Assembly (NCBI RefSeq): GCF_000005505.3
Contig: NC_016133.3
Coordinates: 6,820,001 to 6,884,000 of the forward strand
Length of the DNA: 64,000 nucleotides
Source: Brachypodium distachyon
Taxonomy: Eukaryota > Streptophyta > Magnoliopsida > Poales > Poaceae
Direction: 5' to 3'
Made by a program: the position numbers and the translations under genes. How positions within the stretch are numbered: the first letter of the stretch is position 1; the number at the start of each line of letters is the position of its first letter. Below, in pieces: positions 1 to 11,882 of the stretch. The notes beneath the pieces are model-generated. The model had not been told where the DNA came from. It worked only from the letters and a program-made list of their open reading frames with translations, and did not search any database.

Positions 1-1344
1 GAATAAAATTAATATTTGGAGGGACAATCGGATTCTGAGGGGTGGACTGAAAGCTCATGGCAGAGCGACGTTCAGAAAAGTTGCAGACCTCATAAACCTA
101 CAAGAATCTGGAAGGAAGAGCGTGTGAGGTCCACCTTCTACCCGCCTGACGCTGAACAGATCCTCAGCATCAAACTTGGCAAAACTCCTTTTGATGATTT
201 CATCGCCTGGTCTGCTGAACCCTCTGGCATTTTTACTGTCCGTAGTGCTTACAGAATTGGGCTTCAGCTCCAACTGCACCTCGGCGACACTGGTGGCAGC
301 ATGAACACGGTGGGCAGAGAGAGCTTATGGAACCTGATTTGGAAAGCCGACGTTCCACCGAAAGTGAGGGTCTTTGGGTGGAAGCTGGTTACTAATGCGT
401 TGGGAGTCCAAGCTAACCGACACCATAGACACATGGACCACTCCTCCACCTGTGCCATTTGCGGTTCAGAACCTGAGACCTCCTTCCATGCGGTCATGTC
501 CTGTACTAAAGCTCGAGCGCTCAGATTTGATATCCGAAATTCATGGAAGCTGCCAGCTGAGAAAGAGCTCAAGTTCACTGGACCGGACTGGGTCCTACTA
601 ATCCTTGCTAATTCGTCCCAGGACACTCGGCGCAATCTACCCCTTCTTTGGTGGAGGGCATGGCATCTGAGAAATGGCATTATCTTAAAAGGCCAAGCTA
701 CAGTTGCTGCTTCTGTTACTTTCCTGCTCAAGTTCTCCCAGGAGACTGCTACCTCCTTCACGACTGAGATCCCCGACCAGAAGGGTAAACGTCCCATTGG
801 CGTCACCACTCCAGCTGCAAGCACCAAGCAAGCTGTGTCCAGTTCGGGCTCGGGGTGGACTGCGCCGGGGGATCCTTTTCTCAAGCTTAACGTGGACGAC
901 GGTTTCGTTGCAAGTTCAGAGGAAGCTAGCTGGGGAGCTGTCCTTCGTAATCACCTGGGCGAGGCGCTCCTTTCTGCGTGGGGCAGACTGCCATACTGTT
1001 GCTCCGCGGAGGAGACTGAACTGGCTGCTTGTATTGAAGGTCTCCGGATCAGTAGAGCAGCGAGAACAACTGAAAATATTCTGGAAAGTGACTGTCAGAT
1101 GATGACCAACGCCTTGAACCAAGTTCACCGGAACCATTCTCACTTGGCGGCCGTGGTGCACGATGCTAAGGTTCTCATGATTGAACCTCTGAGTTGCTCG
1201 GTTGCTTTTGTTAGTCGCGGGAACAACTCAGTTGCGCATGCTTTAGCTATGAAGGGTAAAACTTCTCGTTGTAATAGATTAGTTCTGGAGGATGTCCCTC
1301 CTGATGTAAGGCCTTTGGCACTTGGCGATTTGATGCCTGATTAA
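1..1344 (+). pseudogene. LINE (non-LTR retrotransposon) ORF2 3' end: zinc-binding RT and RNase H regions, frameshifted
   Basis: This is the C-terminal part of a plant LINE ORF2 entering from the left edge. Frame 2 opens with an INIWRDN-type motif, a standard spot just after the reverse transcriptase, and hits TGA at 125-127. The reading then continues in frame 1 (about 110-1344), so at least one frameshift is present. In frame 1 come the WSAEPSGIFTVRSAY block and the CAICGSEPETSFHAVMSC zinc-ribbon block of the zf-RVT domain, then an RNase H domain with KLNVDDGF, ESDC and a terminal RGNNSVAHALA motif. TAA ends it at 1342-1344. The frame-1 part has no convincing ATG and stops lie in frame at 4 and 10, so it is not a gene of its own. 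The element is non-autonomous and 5' incomplete in this window. Family assignment rests on motif recognition. Confidence 0.85.
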
Positions 1345-1544
1345 TGAAAGTTGTTTGCCCATTCAAAATTTTGTTTTTTTAACCATTTCCAAATTGATCA
1401 CGCAAAGCACGCTACTAGTGCATGCCTTTAATCACGCAAAGTAAATGGTAGCAGGGCGGCTGAGTTACTGTGTGCCTTCCATTTTTGGGGGAGAGCGTGA
1501 ACAAAAATGAGGCTCCAATATATACTATTTTTGTCATGCTTTGT

Positions 1545-1825
1545 TTAGGAAACACAGTACAGACGCAAGCACTTACACACACGCACGTACACTCACCCAT
1601 ATGAGCACCTCCGAGAGACTAGGTCGGCGGCAGATCATCTTGAGATTGACGAAGTTACCACAGGCGCCTCGTAGTTGACAGGTACGTCACTCCCACTGAA
1701 ACAACGCCGGTTAAATCCTGGAATAAATCTAAGAAAATGCAAGCACCCATGTCAAGTCTCGGACTTGAACCTGGGTGGGCTGGTTCCACCACAAGGAACC
1801 AATCACCTGAGTCGTGTTTATTTGG
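1545..1825 (-). mobile_element. tRNA-derived SINE, Au-SINE-like
   Basis: Read on the minus strand, the right end carries an internal pol III promoter: an A-box-like ACTCAGGTGATTGG near 1800-1815 and a clear B box GGTTCAAGTCC near 1765. A body containing GCGCCTGTGGTAACTTCGTC and CTCGGAGGTGCTCATATGGG follows, with a GT-rich tail ending near CTGTACTGTGTTTCC. This layout and these body phrases are what I remember of grass Au-type SINEs. End points are approximate and I found no clear target duplication. Confidence 0.6.
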
Positions 1826-2212
1826 GTATTGCTTTTTGACAAAGTTTGGTTAGAAGCTCTTAGACACGGTGGCTGAAGCTTGCCTTATTTGTTGAATTAT
1901 GGTACTGTTGAGTTGGAAACCTTGAAACAAATTTAGTAGACATCATGTACTCTTTTGGTTGAAATCTGGATTAATGAAACAGGAAGCAAAAAGATTCAGG
2001 GTTGAAACCAGTCATCTTTTTTCTTTGGGGAAATTTGCTCCTGGACATCGTTATTTCGTGTCCTTTGCTCAGACACACTACTCAATTTTGTCTTTGCTGA
2101 ATACCATTATGATTTTATGGCCATTTGTTACAACACACTCTGACATGTAAGGCTTCATTGTCAGCCATTCAATGATCTTCTTCCTCCTCTGGCACACCAC
2201 CGATCACATCAT

Positions 2213-2346
2213 GTCTTTGATCCAAGAGGAAGCAGGGCTCTGTGCGCCTCAAAGCTCTCGTTGAGCCTCTCGCACTGGTGCAGCTGGCTAGCGCCGTGCT
2301 GCGTGGACGACTCCTCCTCTTGTTGCCGCTGCACCGCCGCGCTGTT
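2213..2346 (-). pseudogene. Possible captured gene fragment inside the MULE
   Basis: On the minus strand a GC-rich 44-codon open stretch runs from about 2346 down to a TGA near 2213. Its Gln/Glu/Ser/His-rich composition (it includes SAAVQRQQEEESS and QCERLNESFEAHR) looks like plant coding DNA and unlike the AT-rich arms. It has no start codon of its own and I do not recognise the parent gene. The call is an inference from composition and position between MULE arms; the alternative is chance. Confidence 0.35.
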
Positions 2347-2392
2347 GGAAATTAACCCAAATCCTAGGTCTCAAACTCACCTGAGCACAGAG

Positions 2393-2476
2393 CCTAACGA
2401 ACAGCAAGCAAAGCTATCTCGATTTCCTCCTCTGCCTAACGAACAACAAGCAAAGCTAGCTCGATTTCCTCCTTTG
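2393..2476. repeat. 42-bp tandem repeat, two copies
   Basis: Two adjacent 42-bp units start with CCTAACGAACAGCAAGCAAA and CCTAACGAACAACAAGCAAA and differ at only a few positions. A third copy begins at 2477 and decays after CCTAA. They lie inside the Mutator-like element. Confidence 0.85.
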
Positions 2477-2922
2477 CCTAATCGGTGCTGGCTGGAAGCA
2501 GAGCACGCACCTCCACACGTAGCTTGGAAAATCGATTGGAGTTTGCTGGATAGCGAAAGGCCCGTGTAGAGCCTTGTTTTTTTTTTTCTATTTCTCTTTT
2601 TTCTGCAATAATTACAAGGCACCGTATACACATGCTTATACACTGCTCAACTTTGTTCAATATGCAATAGAGTCACGCGAGATGGATCAGTAGGCAACAA
2701 ACAAGAGTCACGTGTGAAGGAAATTGTAGGATGAGATCGGGGATGTGCTAGAGGAGGAAGAAGGTCATTGAGTGGTTGACAACGAAGCCCTACATGTCAG
2801 AGTGTGTTGTAGCAAATGACCACAAAATCATAATGGTACTCAATAAAGACACAATTGAGGAGTGTGTCTGAGCAAAGGACACAAAATAACGGTGTGTAGG
2901 AGCAAATTTTCCCTTTTTCTTT

Positions 2923-4191
2923 TGCTAAGAAGGGTGCTTTTCTATAGATTTTAATGTAGCTTTTTATTTATGCGGACCTGTTTGACATCTGTGGTGTCAC
3001 CGGAAACAAATTGACAAAGGAGATCAACAAGCATGTTGGAGCAAAGGAGACCAACAAGGCATGGTTAAGCCTACGTGGCACCGGTCAAAGGAAGTCAATA
3101 AAACAAGCCTAATGACATGGTCAAAAGAAGAATAAAAGAGACGAAGGGGGCTAAAATCATAAGGCCAAAGGATAGAGGGATAACATATACTCTCTTTTCC
3201 CATTTGCTGCACCATAAAGATATGAATCAAGATTCCTTGTTTTTCCTCTTTACCCACTTTCTCTCTCGGCGTAGCCATGATCGTTTATCGTGCACTCCTA
3301 GCCTATAGAAATCACCCCATGGGTAATATGTACTCATTCACCCCACTTGAATAAACTCCAAAGGAGAGAGCTAGACCATCCTGGGCGCGCGAGGGGGGGG
3401 GGGGGGGCTAGGATTTCTAGTTCCAAGGTTTCGGAAATACCCGTTCGGTCCGGACTCAAGGCTAGGAGAGGGATTGGGTTAGAGTACCAAGTGTATCCTA
3501 ACCTTGCTACTTGAAAATACCCGCTCGGTCCAAGTCCGAGATGGCCCAGAAGGATCTCTCACTAAAGGTGACTCAGAAAGACCCGTTCAGTTCGAGCACT
3601 TGTCTATCGACCCACTCGAAACCTCTCTTAACATAGGACTAAGTTGTACCTACAAGGTCGATCGAACATATTCAAAAAACATCAACATGTCAAATTGTCT
3701 AAGTATATAGTAACATTTGCCATAAGGCTGTCGTATATATAGGCCATATTTTATGCACTATCAAGCATTGGTATCCATAATAAGTGTTGCTCGACCAACA
3801 TCTAAGGCATCCAAGTTATGCACTCATGCTTAATACTAACTGACTGAATGTGTGAGTTCCTATGAAATTCTGAACCCAAATGAGGAATTCGGATTCGGTA
3901 TTTGGGAGAAAGGACCCACGAATCAACACACATGTGCTGAATGATGTGTTATGTGGAAACAAATATCAACTATTAGTTATCAACGGAAGAGAGAAATAGT
4001 AGCAACAATCAATTCAGTGAATGATAAAAATAAATTATGTATGATACTATATGATAAACATTGCAAGCCAAGATAAAACGCTCCTTCAGGGTGGAGCATG
4101 TGGTAGGAAATGGCTGGGTATTTAGGAGGGAAGAAGTGCAGGAGGCATGTTTCTATAGTCCCACTTGTAAGGGCTGAGAGGGAGATTGTGA
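2923..4191. other. No gene; probable degraded LTR-retrotransposon sequence
   Basis: No convincing coding region. A G homopolymer (about 15) lies near 3392-3407. The phrases AATACCCGTTCGGTCC (near 3437) and AATACCCGCTCGGTCC (near 3516) are diverged repeats about 80 bp apart, in a style common in grass LTR or UTR relics. I could not find LTR borders. Confidence 0.35.
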
Positions 4192-4465
4192 GGCTGGTCG
4201 TAGTGCTAGTAACAAAGATAGTATCATGCAATACCACATAGCCATTTCGATGATGTGGCACATCATTAATGAAGAAAGAGAGTGTGATACTATCATAATA
4301 TGATACCGGTAACATAGTGTTTCTCGAGTCACAATGTGTCTTGTAAATTAATAAATGAGGGTCCTATGATACCATGCTTATGATATCATGCATTATGAAG
4401 GTAGTAACATATACTAGTATCATATGCATGATACTATCTCTATGTTACTCTCACTATGACTATCC
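4192..4465. mobile_element. Tourist-like MITE
   Basis: Terminal inverted repeats: GGCTGGTCGTAGTG at the left pairs with GGATAGTCATAGTG (reverse complement of the right end), and both arms continue into matching GATAGTATCATGCA blocks. About 270 bp, AT-rich, non-coding. The flanking trinucleotides (TGA and TAA) are only weakly consistent with a 3-bp target duplication. Confidence 0.6.
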
Positions 4466-5517
4466 TAAGAACACTGCACAGTAAACAGACGACCACCAAC
4501 TCAACTTTATAACCATGACGGTAGTTGGCCTCGACGGCACCGACAAAGAAGAAGGCATCGACAGGTCAGCCTACTAGCACTAACGGGTCATTCTGCCATG
4601 TCAAGAGTGGGGTTATAGGAATTTTGGTCTGACAATATAATTTTGGTTTCACGCTGTTGTTGTCTGAAAAGGTCGTTTTGTGCAATAAAAAAAAAAGGTG
4701 ATGTTAATGTGCAACATCTGCCACAAATGTGGTGGTTTTATGCAATTCGCTATAATTTTATTAAAGATGTTAGGCCAAGACACATAACCATACAAAGCAG
4801 AGTACATGAAGTAACTCGTAATAACGTAGCCACCACTAAATGAGACTAAAAACACGGACAAATAAGTTTGAAGCAGAGCCTTCAGGAAAGGAGAAACACA
4901 CTCTGATGTTGTCGGATCCGACCTATGAAGGCCAAGAAAAGGATTTTGACTTGGATAGCGTGCAGGTCCAACCAATAAGGCTAGACCATGGCACAAAAGC
5001 GGCACCTTCACTGAAGGAATGACGACGAGAATCCCCATGGAAGACCGCCAACGCTTTTGGTCGCGGTTGCCCATGCCTCAGTGTGACAGTGTGACCGAGC
5101 AAATCGGTGCGCCGCTCGTTTACACCCGTTACATGTAGTGCCACCATCGAATAGCTCGGGAATGAAGACATCAAGTATAGTGTTTCCTCCGTCAGACCAA
5201 TAATAGTCATAAACATACGGATCGTATGAGAAGGGCTCTCAAAACTATATTCGTTAGTTTACTAGGTGATGTTTGAACCAACTGCCACAGATTTCCCAAT
5301 AATACTGCAGTAACTAAAGGGTGCACTGATATGTAATGAGATACAGACAGCTAACCAACTGTTAAGGGAAAAAAATTAGCATTGGCATTTATCCTTACGT
5401 CTAACTGTTTCTCCAGCAAATGGCCCTCATTATCACTTGACACATAGTATCTCAATTAACTGAATGGGAGGGGAGGTGTGGAGGTCAATTATAGCAAAGG
5501 TCAGTCACTACTGAGTA
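4466..5517. other. Intergenic, nothing recognised
   Basis: AT-rich sequence with scattered short open frames on both strands. The longest (141 codons, minus, 4649-5074) lacks any domain, codon bias or splice context I can recognise. Confidence 0.5.
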
Positions 5518-5859
5518 CTTCCTCCATACAAAATATAAGGAATATGATTTTTGTTGCCTGTCAAAATTTCTAGACTTCAATCAATCTTATTGCAAAATAT
5601 ATCAACATCTACTATTTCAAACGAGTCCACAACAAAAATATATTTCATCATAGGTCTAGTGATTTTGATTTGGCATTCTAAATGCCGATGATTTCTTGTA
5701 CTTCCTCCGTCCTGAAATAAATTACGTGTATTTGTATAAAAATCTATGCAAATCCATGTCATTTATTTGGGGACAGAGGAAGTATAAAATTGATCATACG
5801 TTAGCGTGTCTCACGGTCAAAAAAATTTATAAGTCCCGTATTTTTGGACAGAGAGGAAG
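5518..5859. mobile_element. Stowaway-type MITE, interrupted by a second MITE
   Basis: The ends CTTCCTCCATACAAAATATA and the reverse complement of the GAGAGGAAG terminus at 5859 form TIRs, with TA on both sides (5516-5517 and 5860-5861), as expected for Stowaway/Mariner elements. The element is split by a younger MITE at 5701-5782. Confidence 0.65.
5701..5782. mobile_element. Short Stowaway MITE nested inside the 5518-5859 MITE
   Basis: An 82-bp element with inverted ends CTTCCTCCGTCCTGAAATAA and CTTCCTCTGTCCCCAAATAA (read inward), flanked by TA at 5699-5700 and 5783-5784. Confidence 0.75.
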
Positions 5860-5867
5860 TAGTATGT

Positions 5868-6800
5868 TTATTTTTCGAAAAGGAGGTTGAAACCCCCGGT
5901 CTCTGCATCAAAATGATGTACACAACGAAATATTATTTATTTATTAGCAAACCTGACAAAATAAATACAACGATCAAAACAATCCAAAACCACCAATCTA
6001 TGTCTACAAGCCCAATGAAAGGGGTGACCTCGGGGCCGTATGTCCTGACCGCATACCACCCTCTAACAACAAATCCGGAGGCCACGAAGGCACAACCAGT
6101 TCAGCAAATCCACAGCGTGCGCCATATGCACATGCTGCAGATTCAGCCGCCACCGCTTCCACCTACCCATTTTTAAGACTATGATCGAATCATTGACCTT
6201 GCCACACCTCATCGATGACGCAATCCAGAGGCAAGCACACGCCCAACAAGGATCCACCAACCAAGACACACCAACCCGCAAATCTAGTGTTCCCAACAAC
6301 GATGCCCTAAGAGGGAGAGCGACGCCACTAGCGCCGCCACCGCGCAGTCTGATGACTTTGGGTTTTTGCCCGGTAACCAAGATCGGGGGTGATGTGGATG
6401 TACCTCGACAACGCCTTAAATAAGGGTAGAGACGTCCAAGGACGTCACCGCCTTCTCCAGAGCATGGGTTTACCCCGGTACCATACCCACACCATGACAT
6501 CACGCCTTCTCCAAAGCCGGCGACAACGCAAGCCACTAGATCCGACGGCGAGAGCCCTCCGTTGCCCGGCCCGGACGGCGGCCGCAGCCAGCACATCCGC
6601 CGCCACCAGCTGATGGCGGAGATCCGCCAAGGCACGCCGCCCCGCTGCAGGACCAGCCACCGCACCACGAACCCAGATCGCGCCACCCCAGGCCGTCCCT
6701 GCGCCGCTGGAGAAGCCAGTCACAGGCCGCCCCGCCGATGGCGTGGATCCGCAGCAGAAGTCCGCGCCGCCGATGGCGCCTCGAAACACCGCCGCCTAGC
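5868..6800 (-). mobile_element. GC-rich retroposon ending in the GATGCAGAG...CCTTTTCGAAAA tail
   Basis: On the minus strand the end at 5868-5907 reads GATGCAGAGACCGGGGGTTT followed by CCTCCTTTTCGAAAA, a 3' tail seen again at 37937 and 38120 in this window. The 5' part (6060-6800) is GC-rich with overlapping open frames but no domain I can name. I read this as a 5'-incomplete LINE or LINE-mobilised element. The 5' end is uncertain and abuts the receptor-kinase stop codon at 6837. Confidence 0.5.
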
Positions 6801-6836
6801 TACTCCTACCAGACACAATTTACGGCATACACGCCT

Positions 6837-9800
6837 TTAAACGGGATGCGCCACGAAGTTGCCGCTGTCCTCCTCACCGCCGCTCCACGCCGCACGGGCC
6901 TCCATCACGTCCTTCCCCTGCATATCTCCTTTCTTGTTCGCCTCGTAACGACCCTTTTGCACCACGCCATCTTCCTTGCCGTATTCGTCCCGGCACGCGC
7001 TAGCCACGCTGGAGGTGCGGTCATATCCGAGGAGCTGGTCCAGAACCTCCTTCATGGACGGCCGCGACGCCGGGTCGTCCCCGGTGCAGATCACCCCGAG
7101 CATGAACACTGACACCACGTCATCCAAGAAGAATGCCCCGCCCCGGACAATGTCGGCGTCGATGGCGTCGCGCATCTGCCCGCCAGCCTTGTACCGCCGC
7201 CACGCCCATTCCGCAAGGCAGCAGTCCGCGCCGCCGTCGTTCGCCACCCGGCCAGTCGTCAGCTCGAGCAAAACCACGCCGAAGCTGTACACGTCCACCT
7301 TCTCGTTCACCTTTGCCCTGTACCCATACTCTGCAAATTCCAAACCATATAAACCGCCTTCAGTTCTGCAACCAGATCCAACCGACCAAATGCCGTTCGT
7401 TAAGTTTGAGACATGAACAATTGTCTGATGGTTTACCTGGGGCCATGTAGCCGAAGGTGCCGCCGATGGCGGACAGGGCCTCGGGCTCGCCGGACTTGAC
7501 GAGCATCCTCGCAAGCCCAAAATCGGCGATCTTTGCTCGAAAGCCCGGATCAAGCAAGATATTACTCGACTTCACATCCCGGTGCATGATGGGCTGCGCG
7601 CTCTCGTGGTGCATGTAGCTGAGCCCTCTGGCGGCGTCAATGGCGACGGCCAGCCGCGTGGGCCAGTCCAGCGGCGCGAGGGGCGCCCCCCCGCGCTCCC
7701 GGCGGTGCAGCCAGCGGTCGAGGCTGCCGTTCTCCATGTACTCGTACACCAGCAGCTTCGTGGCGCCGCCCGAGATGCAGCAGAGGAGGCTCACGATGTT
7801 GTTGTGCCGGATGTCGCCCAGGATCCGCACCTCCGACTCGAACTCCTTGTCCAGCTTCGCGTCCGACTTCTTCCCCGCGGCATTCCACAGCTTCTTCACG
7901 GCCACCACAGCTCCAGCCCCGGCGTCCTTGGCGCCGCCCGGGAGGAGCACGCGGTACACCTTGCCGAAGCCGCCGCTGCCGATCACGTTCTCCTCCCGGA
8001 GGCCGGTCACGACGTCGCGCTCCGAGAACTCCACGGCGCGGAACGGGGTCATCTTCCACACGATCAGATCGTCTTCCTTCCTCTGCTTCTGCCGCCGGAT
8101 TATTAAACACCCGGTCGCCACGGCGCCGACCAACGCCAACAAGGCGAGCAAGGAGAAGACGATGGTTAGTTCCATGGATAACTTGCCATTACGGCTGGAG
8201 CCGTCCTCGCACGCCCGAAGATTCATCTTCTTGTTCACGTTGGCGCGGGCGCAGAGCAGAGGGTTCCCGAGGAAGCTCTGTTCGTATGCCGGGTTTTGCA
8301 GCAACGGCGGGACTTCGCCAGTGAGCGCGTTGTCAGAAAGGTTGAGAAGATTGAGATGTAGGTTCCCGAATTCCGGCGGTATGGTACCCGTGAGCTCGTT
8401 GTTAGAGAGCTCAAGGCTGTTGAGCGCCGGCAGAGACCCAATCTCGGCCGGAATCGGCCCAGATATCTCGTTATTGCTCAGGACGAGGTAATTCAGCCTT
8501 CCCAATAACTGGATGGACGCCGGAATCGAGCCTGATATACGGTTCCCGGAGAGGTTGAGGTCGGTGAGGTTGGAGAGCCCACTCATGTTCCTCGGCAACT
8601 CGCCGGAGAACAAGTTATTCTGCGCCCAAAACACCTTGAGCCCCGGCGCAGACGTCGGGACGGCACCGGAGAATTTGTTGTTCTCCATTTCGATCCTTGA
8701 GATCAACGGCGATATGTTCGCGGGCAGAGTGCCGGTGAAGCTGTTGTCGTGAATCTGGACGGTGGTGAGCTTCGGGAACGACCATATCTTCTCCGGGAAA
8801 TCGCCGACGAAGCGGTTGTAGTGCGCCATGATGTTGTCCAGCGTGTCGCAGTCCCCGAGGCTCGCCGGGAACGCGCCGGAGAATCCGTTGCCGAACACCA
8901 CCAGGTCGAATAGCTGCTTGTTGGCGCAGAGCGTCTCCGGCAGCTCCCCTGAGAGGAGGTTGTTGGAGACCTCGAAGTTTCCCAGCGGGGAGTGCTTCCC
9001 GAGCTCCGGCGGCAGAGGGCCCGAGAGCTTGTTATCGAAAAGCCGGATGTCGGCGAGGTTCGGGAGCAGCCCGAGGCTCGCCGGGATCGGCCCGGCGATG
9101 TAGTTGTAGTACAGAAACAGCAAGCTCAGGTTCTTCATGCTGCCGATGGTCTCGTGTATGGGTCCGGTGAGCCTGTTGCTTGACAGGTCGAGCTGGAGCA
9201 TGCTCGCGGCGGCGTCGAACGGCCCGATCCGGCCGGTGAATTTGTTGGCGAACAAGTATATGTACTGGAGCTTCTGAAGCTTCCATATCCACTCGGGGAT
9301 TTCGCCCTGCAACTTGTTCACGGACATGTCCAGGATCGAGAGCTCCGTGAGCGCCGACAGGCTGCTGGGGATTCTGCCGGTCAGGTTCATCCCCGACAGC
9401 CACAGGAGTGTCAGCTTAGTCAGCTTGCCGAACGCGTCGGGGATAGGCCCCGGCGCGAACGGGTTGTTCGCCAGCGTCAGTGTCTCAAGCTCCGGCAGCT
9501 GCCCAATGGCCTCGGCCGGGTAGCTGCCATTGAAGCCATTAGTGTCAAGCAGCAGCGACTTGAGCTTGGGGAATCCCGCAATGGCCGACGGAACCTGGCC
9601 GACGAAGCCATTGGCCGACAGGTTGAGGTGCAGCATCTCCGACGACAGTTTGTTGATGTCGCGCGGGAGGCTGCCGGCGAGCTGATTGTTTGACAGGTCG
9701 AGGAACTGCAGCGCCGAGCAGCCGTAGAGCGCCGTGGGGAACTCGCCCGTGAGGTTGTTGTAGGAGGCGTCCAAGGAGGAGAGCTGCTCGAGGCTGCAGA

Positions 9801-10080
9801 TGGAGGCCGCCGGGATCGGGTTGCCTACGTGGAGCTTCGTTAAGGACAGGGCGGTGACCTGGCCATTGCTGTTGCAGGTAACGCCGGTCCAGTTGCCTGC
9901 GGCCCATGGGCTCAGCGCCGCCGGGCTGCCCCAGTCTTTTGCGATGGTACGGAGCTTGGCGAGATCGCCGGCGTTGGGGAGCTGCGCCGTCGAATCGGAG
10001 ATCGAATTGGAGGCGAGTAGTAGAAGGACGAGCGATAATCGGAGGAGAGGATTGTAGCCGTAGGTGCCGAATTTTGCCAT
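6837..10080 (-). CDS. LRR receptor-like protein kinase (LRR-XI / HSL1-like), two exons, 1045 aa
   Basis: Plasma-membrane receptor kinase. Exons: 7437-10080 and 6837-7330; the 106-bp intron (7331-7436) has GT..AG borders in phase 1 and splits the APE motif codon for Glu. The start at 10080 is chosen over an in-frame ATG at 10146 because it puts a hydrophobic signal peptide (LLRLSLVLLLLASNS) directly at the N-terminus. Order: signal peptide; N-terminal LRR cap with GNWTGVTCN; about 20 LRRs of the LxxLxxLxLSxNxLxGxIP type (residues ~70-610); a transmembrane helix near 635-658; then the kinase. Kinase motifs are complete: GSGGFGKVYR (~700), VAVKKLW (~725), HRDVKSSNILLD (~834), DFGLAR (~855), GYMAPEYGYR, DVYSFGVVLLEL. 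The intron inside kinase subdomain VIII is usual for this clade. Ligand unknown; relatives bind secreted peptides. Confidence 0.95.
7331..7436 (-). other. Intron of the LRR receptor kinase
   Basis: On the minus strand it begins GTAAACC after CCCCAG and ends GAATTTGCAG before AGTATGGGTA. Removing it restores MAPEYGYRAK; reading through instead ends the protein 27 residues later. Confidence 0.93.
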
Positions 10081-11562
10081 TTTGTGCGGCGGTGTTCTTG
10101 GATTTGGTGTGTTCACATGTGGTGTGGAGTGAGATTTTGTAATCAAGGGGCTGGATGGCCCGTAGTATGGATGGATGAGACAAAGATCGAAGACTCAAAG
10201 TCTCAAAGCTGGTCAAAGTCTTCCCGGCCATGCGAATAGATTTTCCACTAGTTTAGCGCAAGATTCTTCGATGGAAAACTGCTTGTGGAGCACTAATTTG
10301 TTGTCTCTGTTCTGATTTCGTTGAGATTTGCAGCAGATAAGCTAGCACGAGTAGGTAGTAGCATAAGACAATCACTCGGAACATTTGTTGGATTAGGCAG
10401 AAGCGTGCGTGATCATTGCCATGATTAGGCATAAACATAATCATGGCGAGGTTCTTCAAGTGAGTATGGTATCACCTACCATTTTTCTGTATTTAATTTC
10501 GTAGGCGTCGTTGGTTCTTAATTTTCCATCGTAAATACGCACCCCTTTTCAGCAGAAAGCCCACAGATTATATTTACCGTCTCCTTGTTGCTCAAGACCC
10601 GCCTCTCCTGTATCTCGTTGGTTCGCTTCAGATCAGACACTCGGCACGTAGTTCATTTTTTCACACTGCATCTTTCATATATTCGCTGTCTCTGTAATTA
10701 ACTCCTGGCGTGAAGCAAAGCATAGGCATATAATTTGATTCGCGTTTGGATGGGAGAATCGTGAACTATTCTTGCGGTATTCCCGGCGTCCATGTCACTA
10801 GCTTGTAGCCGACGGGAACAGACAAAATTGTGTTCCGTCTTCCAAATTCCAATAGTGATTCTACTGCAGAGTGCAGACTCCAAATTCTCAAAGACAATGT
10901 CGACATCAGACCAAGTCACGCACGAACAGAGACAACTAAGATCTATCCATATGCTCAGTCCTCTCTGTCTATGAGGACTAAGATCTATCATATGCTTTAT
11001 AGACCACAAAGGAGAAAATTGTCCCACTTAAACATCGGCATCTGAACGATTGTACTACAAGCACTACTAGCAGCTCCAAATCACACCCGATGGATGTCAC
11101 TCACTGGTCACTACCACTGCCGTTCGTGGCCACCGTACGAAGGGGAATTTAGCTTCGCATCACTTACTGCCACTGCCGTCCGTTTGGCGTTTGATTGTTG
11201 GATTGTGTGGCCTCATCTATGATTGTCTTATCGGAACTGAGAAGTAAACTCCAGGTCTTCGCCCCGCCAATGTCATGGTGGCTCCCACTTTGATGCGAGA
11301 TTCCAAATAAAAAAAACGCAAGGAATTCAACTAAGAAGACCAAGAGAGTGTGATCGCCCCCCCCCCCCCCACCCCACACACACACACACAAACACTGCAA
11401 GTCATGTTCAGACATATTCGAAGTGTATATGTGCAGTATATCAGTTCTTGGTCACTACATTGGGAGATTGCTTCTTTGGAGTGTTTGGATGCAGACTGTA
11501 TGGAGACCGATCAAAATTCTTCGGCCGGTTTGGATGTAACTGGGAAGTTTGTTTGGATATGA
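10081..11562. other. Receptor-kinase upstream region and intergenic sequence
   Basis: No gene seen. A C homopolymer and a CA run occupy about 11357-11391. I did not find a convincing TATA box upstream of the receptor kinase. Confidence 0.5.
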
Positions 11563-11882
11563 AAGGGTGGGTGTTCAGTTCGACCGAACCGATTGGTTTG
11601 GTTTCGGGTTTTTGAAAAAATCGGTTCACCAAAATATGGTGACCGATCGGTTCCTGCGAGAATTGCTAACCGAAAATTCGGTTTCTCAAAAGTTCGGTTC
11701 GGTTCTCGAACAAAACCAGAATATGCAGTTCAGTGAACAAAAATAGGCCACCGTCGCTGCGGGCCTGAGGCAACCTACCTTCATGCGAATTTTTAACGTT
11801 TTTCGGCTTCGGTACAATCTGCTTCGGTTTTCGGTTTTTCGATGATCGGTTTCGGTTTCTCGGTTTTTATGCCCACCCCTTA
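11563..11882. mobile_element. MITE with AAGGGTGGG termini and internal CGGTT-rich arms (hAT-like)
   Basis: The left end AAGGGTGGGTGTTCAG and the reverse complement of the right end, AAGGGGTGGGCATAAA, are inverted. The arms are full of CGGTTTCGG / CCGAACCG motifs that can fold into a long hairpin. About 320 bp, no coding capacity. Confidence 0.6.

Larger units (their letters stand above)
2027..2913. mobile_element. Mutator-like element (MULE) with ~185-bp terminal inverted repeats; Pack-MULE candidate
   Basis: The left arm (2027 to about 2215) and the right arm (about 2725 to 2913) are near-perfect reverse complements, for example GCTCAGACACACTACTCAAT against its partner at 2842-2861. The arms are flanked by the identical 9-mer TTTTTCTTT at 2018-2026 and 2914-2922, the target-site duplication length of Mutator-like elements. 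There is no transposase inside. The core (2216-2724) is more GC-rich than its surroundings and contains a short open frame on the minus strand and a 42-bp tandem repeat. Long TIRs, 9-bp TSD and foreign-looking interior fit a Pack-MULE. Confidence 0.82.

Noticed and set aside
1736..1815. tRNA gene suggested by A and B boxes
   Set aside because: The boxes sit in a SINE; no acceptor stem or anticodon loop can be folded.
6063..6789. 207-codon and 114-codon minus-strand frames downstream of the receptor kinase
   Set aside because: Lie in a GC-rich retroposon; no domain and no splice connection to the kinase.
7582..8491. Long plus-strand open frames over the receptor kinase
   Set aside because: Antisense shadows of a GC-rich coding exon; the minus strand carries the recognisable kinase and LRRs.
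10081..10146. Upstream in-frame ATG of the receptor kinase
   Set aside because: The extra 22 residues are polar and would precede the signal peptide; the start at 10080 fits secretion better.
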